From positions 1 through 11,283 of the forward strand of contig BNZQ01000052.1 of the NCBI GenBank assembly GCA_026001225.1: a DNA stretch of 11,283 bases, read 5' to 3'. Below, piece after piece: positions 6,532 to 11,283 of this stretch (its first letter is position 1; each line of letters starts with the position of its first letter). Source of the stretch: Clostridia bacterium. GTDB taxonomy: Bacteria > Bacillota > Clostridia > Christensenellales > DUVY01. The notes beneath the pieces are model-generated. The model did not search any database and was not told where the DNA came from. It saw only the letters and a program-made list of their open reading frames with translations. Position numbers and translations under genes: made by a program.

Positions 6532-8088
6532 TTATTTGTTATTGACCTTCGTCACCTCATCCACATCGAAGGTGACGCTTGCCGCGCCGCGCGTCCAAGA
6601 ATGATCTAAACCGGCTTTTCCGCCATTCCTATATTTGAGATAGACCGTCGGGTTAGAAAGGAGGACGTCTAACCTTATGGTAATGTTAAAGTCTTTCAAA
6701 CCGGTATTTGCATTGCTATAAGCTTGTTCTTTGAGCAGATCCGAACCATGATAAAGATATACGTAGGGATAATAATTTTTTGTACCCGCGCTCAAATAAA
6801 ACCTAACCGTAAGCTTGACATAGATGTATCCCGCCGCGATCAAGTCGCTCACGTCCAAATTGATATTTCGCGGATCGTCAGAATACTCATGATTTGCTTG
6901 TAGGTTCAATTCGTCTCCTTCTAAATGAAAGTTCAGAGTACTCTTTAATTTAGGCAAAAACATTTTTCTCGCCAAATCCAATCCTTTTTGCGTGGCTTTT
7001 TCGATAAATCTTGTTTTCAAAACGGTCGCGGCCTCGGAATATTCCTGCGGGAAATAATACCATATCGGTACGAGTCCTTGATCGGGGACATCGATGACGC
7101 TGTACTTTTCGGGCTTATTGAGCGAATTGACCCATGAACCATAGCCGCTTGCGACGGCTTCAAACGTATTGGATCCAATGACGTTTCCGCCAATGGTTTC
7201 GACATACAGTGCGGTTACCGTATCTGTATCATTTTTTTCATATTTTGCTTTAAGCGCGGCGTCAATACCGGAGCTTGCGCCGCCTGAAATCCCGTCATTG
7301 GTAAAACTTGCGCGCATTTGTTGCGTGAGCGCGGTGGAAATTTCCGCAACGTTTATCGTGTTTTTAGAAAAACATGAATAATAGGTTCCGATCATTCCCC
7401 CATAGGAAACGGCCATGACCGCATGAGTCCCGTATTTACTGAAAAAATCGTCGGCGCGCGATTTGTCGGAATGAATGTCTTGTAAATCGTTTAAAAGATT
7501 CTGCGATAATTTTGATTGATATGTTTTGGGTTGCGTATAATCCGTCAGCTGATAATTTCTGCCGACTACGTATTGATTTTGAATAAAGTAATATTGATAA
7601 ATATGTTTTTTGGAACTGACGGCGCTATCTAATGAAAACTTTTGTTCAAAACCAGCTGTAAATAATCCGGAAAGCTCTGCTTCGGCGGATGCTGTATAGA
7701 TCAGTTTCGCGTTGTAGCCGGTTACTTCGTCGATGATGGTTTCTTTCGAAGTGGCAGAAGAACGGGAAGATCCGATCGCATATGATCCGAGATTTTCTTT
7801 TGTGAGGATGCTCGACTCGAAAATGGGAGATTTGCGCAAATTACCCACAGGGCTGCTCGCGGTCAACGCATCCACGCCAAAGCCGATGCCCGCCTCGAAA
7901 AGCGCATCGACGATCGACGTATCGACCACTTTTTCGGTGTCCTTTGGTTGAACCCACGGATATTCTTCTTGTGTGCCGTTGGTTTTTGAGCTTTGTGTTT
8001 CGTCGGTTTTTGTGTCGCATCCCGGCAATGCAAAGCCAATGAGTAAAATAATAGCTAAAAACGATAAAACAAATGTGCGTTTTTTCAT
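6532..8088 (-). CDS. MACPF (perforin-like) domain lipoprotein
   Basis: The 518-residue protein begins with a lipoprotein signal: MKKRTF, a hydrophobic stretch, then lipobox LPGC with Cys24 as the lipidated residue, followed by a polar Asp/Thr/Ser linker. The MACPF signature is YGTHAVMAVSYGGMIG at residues 219-234. Flanking regions have the expected amphipathic stretches for membrane hairpins (about 133-165 and 245-290), and a domain end at GYGSWVNSLNKPEKYSVIDVPDQGLVPIWYYFP (about 315-347). The last 130 residues form a beta-rich C-terminal domain (YIYVKLTVRFYLSAG... YPYVYLYHGSD... VYLKYRNGG), probably for target binding. MACPF proteins oligomerise into membrane pores. The start at 8088 is chosen over GTG 8094 because GAGGTGG sits just before it. 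The gene is visibly AT-richer than its neighbours and divergent from an XRE regulator. No immunity gene is recognisable. Target and role (antagonism, host interaction) are unknown. Confidence 0.85.
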   Translation of the reverse strand: MKKRTFVLSFLAIILLIGFALPGCDTKTDETQSSKTNGTQEEYPWVQPKDTEKVVDTSIVDALFEAGIGFGVDALTASSPVGNLRKSPIFESSILTKENLGSYAIGSSRSSATSKETIIDEVTGYNAKLIYTASAEAELSGLFTAGFEQKFSLDSAVSSKKHIYQYYFIQNQYVVGRNYQLTDYTQPKTYQSKLSQNLLNDLQDIHSDKSRADDFFSKYGTHAVMAVSYGGMIGTYYSCFSKNTINVAEISTALTQQMRASFTNDGISGGASSGIDAALKAKYEKNDTDTVTALYVETIGGNVIGSNTFEAVASGYGSWVNSLNKPEKYSVIDVPDQGLVPIWYYFPQEYSEAATVLKTRFIEKATQKGLDLARKMFLPKLKSTLNFHLEGDELNLQANHEYSDDPRNINLDVSDLIAAGYIYVKLTVRFYLSAGTKNYYPYVYLYHGSDLLKEQAYSNANTGLKDFNITIRLDVLLSNPTVYLKYRNGGKAGLDHSWTRGAASVTFDVDEVTKVNNK

Positions 8089-8114
8089 GACCACCTCGTA
8101 ACTTATTTTTATAT

Positions 8115-8143
8115 AGTATAGCCGAATATATTCTGCCTGTCAA
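8115..8143 (-). promoter_or_regulatory. Sigma-A promoter of the MACPF gene
   Basis: On the minus strand TTGACA (8143-8138), a 17-base spacer and TATACT (8120-8115). The start is near 8108, a 20-base leader with GAGGTGG before the ATG. The spacer is one arm of the inverted repeat at 8118-8136, and the -35 lies in its loop, so a protein bound to the arms would block the polymerase. Confidence 0.85.
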
Positions 8144-8194
8144 GTGTTTGCAGAATATATTCGGCTATGAATATGTTCGTAGGGGAATATGTTC
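8118..8194. promoter_or_regulatory. Operator array of four GAATATRTTC boxes, with a 19-bp perfect inverted repeat
   Basis: ATAGCCGAATATATTCTGC (8118-8136) and its exact reverse complement (8150-8168) flank a 13-base centre. Within them and beyond are four near-palindromic boxes: GAATATATTC at 8124-8133 and 8153-8162, GAATATGTTC at 8169-8178 and 8185-8194. Their centres are 29, 16 and 16 bases apart. Three of the four carry a GGCTA extension. The array fills the space between the MACPF start and the XRE gene and covers the MACPF promoter. The XRE protein is the obvious candidate ligand, by position only. Confidence 0.75.
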
Positions 8195-8247
8195 GGCTAA
8201 TACGTCGTAAAAATATGGTACACTTTTCAAAAAAGGAGGAGTTTTAT

Positions 8248-8490
8248 ATGACGACTTGCGAAGCGGTTGCGATTCGTGTCAAGCAACTCTTCCAAGAAAA
8301 ATGCATGAGCCAATACGCGCTCTGCAAAAAGATAGCGATCGACCCGTCCAATATTTATAATATTTTATATTCCCGCTGTAAAACGATTACCCTTGACAAA
8401 CTTTATTTGCTTGCCGAGGGTTTTGATATGACCGTTCAGGAATTTTTGGACGATCCCGTATTCAACATGGAAAATATTGTTTGCGGATAA
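8248..8490 (+). CDS. XRE-family (Cro/C1-type HTH) regulator
   Basis: An 80-residue protein that is almost wholly one helix-turn-helix domain: VKQLFQEKCMSQYALCKKIAIDPSNIYNILYSRCKTITLDKLYLLAEGFDMTVQEFL. The scaffold helices SQYALCKKIAI and the recognition helix SNIYNILYSR fit the Cro/C1 pattern, and the closing 'TLDKLYLLAEGFDMTVQEFL' is typical of small XRE repressors. There is no sensor domain. ATG 8248 is chosen because AAGGAGGA (about 8233-8240) precedes it; the open frame reaches back to an ATG at 8167 inside the operator array, which has no ribosome binding site. It is divergent from the MACPF gene and probably represses it and itself through the GAATATRTTC boxes. No convincing promoter hexamers are seen for this gene. 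It carries no visible signal or membrane segment. Confidence 0.88.
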   Translation: MTTCEAVAIRVKQLFQEKCMSQYALCKKIAIDPSNIYNILYSRCKTITLDKLYLLAEGFDMTVQEFLDDPVFNMENIVCG

Positions 8491-8499
8491 AATTGTTTA

Positions 8500-8508
8500 T
8501 GGTATAAT
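8500..8508 (+). promoter_or_regulatory. Extended -10 promoter for the gene at 8515
   Basis: TGGTATAAT is a consensus TATAAT with the extended TGn motif. A poor -35 (TTGCGG, 8481-8486) lies 16 bases upstream. Standard spacing places the first transcribed base on the A of the ATG at 8515, so the transcript would be leaderless. Confidence 0.65.
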
Positions 8509-8514
8509 ACCCGT

Positions 8515-8970
8515 ATGGATTTAAGTGTGATCAGCGATTCGGAGGCCGCCTACGAAAAATTTTTCGACGAGTGCGGCGCGATGAAGGCGGGGAAGTTCAT
8601 TTTGGCGGAACGGCATATCCGTTCGGTTTTGAAGGCGATCGCGGGCAGCTCGATACTTTTATCGATTTTCGCCCACGCGGCGACGGGGTATAACTTCGCG
8701 ACGGAGTTCGACAGGCACGTTTCGGTTTCGGACAATCGGAAAAGCCTTGTCATGCCGCAAAGCGACGGCGACCTGTTAGCGTTCGTCTATTGCCTGTTGA
8801 TGGAAATCGACGGCCGCAATATCGATTTTCATAAGCTGCTCGCCGCATATTATTACCACGCCGACGGCCCCGCCGAGTCCTATTTATTGTTTTGCACCGC
8901 CGTAATCGATCCGCTTCGCCGCGCCGTCCGCGCCGTCCGCGAAGCGGAAGAATTTGAGTATGTCGTATAA
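8515..8970 (+). CDS. Hypothetical protein, helical, function unknown
   Basis: A 151-residue protein that I do not recognise. It appears mostly alpha-helical and soluble, with an N-terminal block RHIRSVLKAIAGSSILLSIFAHAATGYNFATEFDRH, a middle block LVMPQSDGDLLAFVYCLLMEIDGRNIDFHKLLAAYYY, and a C-terminal block SYLLFCTAVIDPLRRAVRAVREAEEF. No signal peptide, and no clear catalytic or metal motif. Codon use and GC match the flanking core genes rather than the AT-rich MACPF/XRE pair, so it is probably a resident gene. The ATG at 8515 has no Shine-Dalgarno but lies seven bases past a TATAAT. It is followed after 80 bases by another unknown gene on the same strand. Confidence 0.75.
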   Translation: MDLSVISDSEAAYEKFFDECGAMKAGKFILAERHIRSVLKAIAGSSILLSIFAHAATGYNFATEFDRHVSVSDNRKSLVMPQSDGDLLAFVYCLLMEIDGRNIDFHKLLAAYYYHADGPAESYLLFCTAVIDPLRRAVRAVREAEEFEYVV

Positions 8971-9013
8971 AATCGGCACCATCCCGTTAAAAGTTGAAAT
9001 TTTTGAAAGGTTT

Positions 9014-9035
9014 GGAAAGCTTTTAAAAGTTTTCC
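9014..9035 (+). promoter_or_regulatory. 22-bp near-palindrome upstream of the gene at 9051
   Basis: GGAAAGCTTTTAAAAGTTTTCC is symmetrical except for one pair on each side (G opposite T, which could pair in RNA). It ends 15 bases before the ATG at 9051. It could be an operator or a leader hairpin. The surrounding 80-base gap holds no clear ribosome binding site. Confidence 0.35.
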
Positions 9036-9050
9036 GAGAAAATCACAAAT

Positions 9051-10214
9051 ATGGAAAAAATCTTATACGCGGCGTTAAACACAATCGGCAGGTTCGACGG
9101 CGAAAAAATCCAAAAATCGGACAGCGGTTATATCGAGAAATACCGCGACAACCTGATCAAAATCCAAAAAAAGAACGAATGGAAATACGGCGGGCAAAGC
9201 GCGGCCTTTCAAGGGCGTTATCACGACGACGGGCCCGTAGAGTTTTATGCGGCCGTTAACGCGGTCTGTCCCGACGGCGAGGAAGACTGTTTTTATACGG
9301 TGATCGCGGGCGAGGTGTCGGGCGTCATTGCCAAAAATTACGAAACGGGCCGTGAAAACCATATCTACCACAGCAATCAATATAAATTTTACGCCGCGCA
9401 GAGCTGCCCCGAAGCGGGCCTGATCGTCCTGTCGGCCGCCGAAAACGAGAGCACAAAAAGTGTGGCCGTCTACAACCGAAACACCAACGATTTGAAATTT
9501 CTTACTTCGGGCGACGCGTTGGATGACAATCCTTTTTGGAGCGGCGCGGACGGCGCAATCTATTACGATTCGCGCGGTCTCGGCCTCAACGCCAAAATGG
9601 AAATCGTTTCGGTCGGCCCCGCGTCGATTTTTAAGACCGATATCGACGGGACGCGCTGCGACGAGGTTTTGACGGAGACGGGCTTCGACCTGCTTTGCCC
9701 GAAAACCGATTCCGACGGCAATCTGTACTATATACGGCGACCCTATAAAAACAGCGTGAAGAAGGGCGGCGGCGGGTTGTTTCTCGACGTTATTCTGTTG
9801 CCTTTTCGTTTGGTGGCCAACATTTTCCGCGGTTTGCTGTATTTGAGCAAGCTCGGCAAGAGAAATAAGGAGCGCAAAAACGTCAACACATTCGGCGACA
9901 ACCCCTCCGTGCAAAAGGAATTGTCGGATTTTGACCTCTATGTGTACGGCGAGCGTATCGACGCGGGCAAGGAGGAAAAGGCCAACGCGAAGGGCGACAA
10001 CAAGACCGCCGGCTTCGCCCCGACAAGCTACGAGCTGTTCCGCGTCAAGCGCGGCGGCGAAAAGGAGCTGTTGCGCCGCGGCGTATTAAGCTATGATATC
10101 GATCCGTCAGGCGCGCTGTATTATTCCAACGGCCGCTACTGCCTCAAGGCGGAGGACGGCGGCGACAGGGTTATATTCAAGGACAAATTGATCTTGAATG
10201 TTAAAGTGCTCTGA
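9051..10214 (+). CDS. Hypothetical protein with beta-propeller-like repeats and a hydrophobic insert
   Basis: A 387-residue protein with no family I can name securely. Repeated short beta-strand signatures of the type 'DGxIYY', namely GADGAIYYDSRG, DSDGNLYYIRRPY and DPSGALYYSNGRY, together with 'DGTRCDEVLTETG', suggest a TolB/DUF5050-like propeller. There is no N-terminal signal peptide. At residues 242-266 a strongly hydrophobic or amphipathic segment (GLFLDVILLPFRLVANIFRGLLYLS) is followed by a basic patch (KLGKRNKERKN), probably a peripheral membrane attachment inserted between propeller blades. The C-terminal third contains a charged linker (EEKANAKGDNK). The ATG lacks a good Shine-Dalgarno; a GTG or later start is possible. 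It lies between another unknown gene and a RimK-like ligase on the same strand, and may share their pathway. Confidence 0.75.
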   Translation: MEKILYAALNTIGRFDGEKIQKSDSGYIEKYRDNLIKIQKKNEWKYGGQSAAFQGRYHDDGPVEFYAAVNAVCPDGEEDCFYTVIAGEVSGVIAKNYETGRENHIYHSNQYKFYAAQSCPEAGLIVLSAAENESTKSVAVYNRNTNDLKFLTSGDALDDNPFWSGADGAIYYDSRGLGLNAKMEIVSVGPASIFKTDIDGTRCDEVLTETGFDLLCPKTDSDGNLYYIRRPYKNSVKKGGGGLFLDVILLPFRLVANIFRGLLYLSKLGKRNKERKNVNTFGDNPSVQKELSDFDLYVYGERIDAGKEEKANAKGDNKTAGFAPTSYELFRVKRGGEKELLRRGVLSYDIDPSGALYYSNGRYCLKAEDGGDRVIFKDKLILNVKVL

Positions 10215-10228
10215 AAATCGCCATTTTA

Positions 10229-10234
10229 TAGAAT
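10229..10234 (+). promoter_or_regulatory. Possible -10 element for the ATP-grasp gene
   Basis: TAGAAT ends ten bases before the GTG at 10245, predicting a start near 10241 and a leader of only about four bases. No good -35 is visible, so support is weak; the gene may instead be co-transcribed with the one at 9051, which ends 30 bases earlier. Confidence 0.3.
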
Positions 10235-10244
10235 ACTTATTGTT

Positions 10245-11210
10245 GTGAAAGGCTTGATCCTGTACAATCCCTATTATAACGACGACCGCGTGACGGCGCA
10301 GGTTCGCCGTATCGCGGAGGAATTGTCCGCGCTCGGCGCGGCAACGGAAACGCGCGCCAACATCGGCACGGCGTTTTTGACCGAATCGGCGGGCGATACG
10401 GAAACGCTCTTGAGCGGTGACACCGATTTCGTCGTGTTTTTGGACAAGGACAAGTACGCGCCGCGCCTGCTCGAACAAAAGGGCGTCCGCGTTTTCAATC
10501 CCGCGGCGGCGATCGAGATTTGCGACGATAAGATGCTGACGCACATTGCGCTCGCCGGGCAAAGGATCGCTATGCCCGCGACGATTCCGGGATTGTTGTG
10601 TTTCACGCCCGCGCCGCTCGATACGGACTACTGCCGTTTTGTCGCCGGTCGTTTGGGCCTGCCGCTCGTCGTAAAGGAATGCTACGGCTCGATGGGCAAG
10701 GGCGTGTATTTGGCGCGGACTTTCGAGGAATTGACGGCAATCGCGGAACGGGTAAAAATGCGGCCGCATTTGTTTCAACGCTTCGTCGCTTCGGGCGCGG
10801 CGCGCGATATCCGCGTCATGGTGATCGGCGGCAGGGCCGCCGCGTGGATGCTGCGGAAATCCGATACGGATTTCCGCTCCAACATCGAATTGGGCGGCAA
10901 GGGGTATAAGGTCGATTTGGAACCTGCGTTTCGGGATTTGGCCGAACGGGCGGCCCGCACCCTGCGTCTCGACTATTGCGGCGTGGATTTATTGATCGGC
11001 GGGCGCGGCGAGCCGCTGCTCTGCGAGGTAAACTCCAATGCGTTTTTCGGTGAATCGGAGCGTGTGACGGGCGTCAACGTCGCAGGCGCGTATGCGAAAC
11101 ACATTGTCGGTGAATTGCAAATCGATAACCGAAAAGTGAAAGATGGCTCCGATTCAAAGGAGTGGACAAGTAGCAATTCATATGATATAATAGAGAAATG
11201 GAAAAGATAA
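10245..11210 (+). CDS. RimK-like ATP-grasp ligase
   Basis: The 321-residue protein has the ATP-grasp ligase plan of the RimK group: an N-terminal Rossmann-like domain (MKGLILYNPYYNDDRVTAQVRRIAEEL), VFNPAAAIEICDDKMLTHIALAGQRIAMPATI, the ATP-binding lysine and glycine loop VVKECYGSMGKGV (Lys144), RDIRVMVIGG (about 187), the substrate loop FRSNIELGGKG, and the metal-binding GVDLL...LLCEVNSN (Asp248, Glu261, Asn263). Such enzymes join an amino group to a carboxylate, classically adding glutamate to a peptide or cofactor; the substrate here is not known. The GTG start lacks a Shine-Dalgarno. The last 30 residues (after AYAKHIVGEL) are polar and unlike the family, and their DNA runs into an insertion sequence; the native C-terminus may have been replaced. 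Confidence 0.88.
   Translation: MKGLILYNPYYNDDRVTAQVRRIAEELSALGAATETRANIGTAFLTESAGDTETLLSGDTDFVVFLDKDKYAPRLLEQKGVRVFNPAAAIEICDDKMLTHIALAGQRIAMPATIPGLLCFTPAPLDTDYCRFVAGRLGLPLVVKECYGSMGKGVYLARTFEELTAIAERVKMRPHLFQRFVASGAARDIRVMVIGGRAAAWMLRKSDTDFRSNIELGGKGYKVDLEPAFRDLAERAARTLRLDYCGVDLLIGGRGEPLLCEVNSNAFFGESERVTGVNVAGAYAKHIVGELQIDNRKVKDGSDSKEWTSSNSYDIIEKWKR
11163..11191 (+). promoter_or_regulatory. Promoter of the transposase
   Basis: TGGACA (11163-11168), 17 bases, TATAAT (11186-11191). The predicted first base is the A of the ATG at 11198, so this transcript would also be leaderless. The promoter lies inside the 3' end of the ATP-grasp gene. Confidence 0.65.
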
Positions 11211-11283
11211 TGACGGTATGTCCGAAGTGCGGGGCGACAAGAAAGCAGATATGGCACGGGAGCAACAGATCGGGTAGTCGAAA
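11198..11283 (+). CDS. Insertion-sequence transposase, N-terminal zinc ribbon (cut by window end)
   Basis: Twenty-eight codons are visible: MEKIMTVCPKCGATRKQI, then WHGSNRSGSR. The CPKCG knuckle followed by a basic Gly/Ser-Arg run is the start of the zinc ribbon found in IS1- and IS1595-type transposases, where a second Cys pair ('RYRC..CG') would come next, beyond the window. It overlaps the end of the ATP-grasp gene by 13 bases. The IS left end must lie somewhere within about 11115-11160, in the odd C-terminal codons of that gene; CTCC-N8-GGAG at 11147-11162 is a small hairpin there. Family assignment rests on a short segment. Confidence 0.6.
   Translation, partial: MEKIMTVCPKCGATRKQIWHGSNRSGSR

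Noticed and set aside
8167..8247. Longer N-terminus for the XRE regulator from ATG 8167
   Set aside because: It would translate the operator boxes and has no Shine-Dalgarno, while ATG 8248 has a strong one and begins the HTH domain.
8915..8945. Repeated CGCGCCGTC units near the end of the gene at 8515
   Set aside because: Two short copies encoding RAVRAV within a coding helix; ordinary coding repetition.
9075..9914. 279-codon minus-strand open frame opposite the gene at 9051
   Set aside because: Shadow frame; the plus-strand frame shows propeller-type repeats and coherent composition.
10107..10778. 223-codon minus-strand open frame
   Set aside because: Opposite the ATP-grasp gene, whose motifs settle the coding strand.

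Overview
The window looks like a piece of an uncultured anaerobic Firmicute (class Clostridia most likely), probably a metagenome contig. The reasons are a CIRCE-controlled groESL operon with a sigma-A promoter, a pyruvate formate-lyase activase, a NusG-II/Gx-transporter/ApbE trio, and moderately high GC with many GCG/CGC codons. Both ends look like assembly breaks. The left end carries an inverted piece of apbE, and the right end runs into the first codons of an insertion-sequence transposase.

Layout. 1-1010: apbE (FAD:protein FMN transferase), whose upstream portion lies inverted at 1-119. 1010-1167: a 158-bp imperfect palindrome with 17-bp terminal inverted repeats, MITE-like. 1192-3427: four plus-strand genes, closely packed and probably co-transcribed: a NusG domain II membrane protein, a Gx transporter family protein, a DUF4180 protein and a radical-SAM pflA. 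The pflA carries an in-frame low-complexity/palindromic insert. 3428-3644: stem-loops and a strong terminator. 3645-5800 (minus strand): groES-groEL with a consensus promoter, CIRCE operator and a long structured leader. 5858-6529: yigZ/IMPACT family gene with its own promoter. 6532-8088 (minus): a MACPF/perforin-like lipoprotein. It is divergent from a small XRE regulator (8248-8490), and they share an intergenic region with four GAATATRTTC boxes that flank and overlap the MACPF promoter. 8515-11210: a conserved-looking unknown protein, an unknown beta-propeller-like protein with a hydrophobic insert, and a RimK-like ATP-grasp ligase. From 11198: transposase start, cut by the window end.

How the genes fit together. 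ApbE covalently attaches FMN to extracytoplasmic proteins. The NusG-II and Gx proteins commonly travel with it in Firmicutes and probably support membrane or extracellular flavin redox. PflA serves anaerobic pyruvate metabolism, although pflB is not in view. groESL is the standard HrcA-regulated chaperonin operon. The MACPF gene and its XRE neighbour look like a horizontally acquired, tightly repressed pore-forming effector module. They are visibly more AT-rich than their flanks, and the MACPF gene sits tail to tail with yigZ with only two bases between the stop codons. It is the most unusual part of the window. Several plus-strand genes on the right appear to have leaderless or near-leaderless starts.
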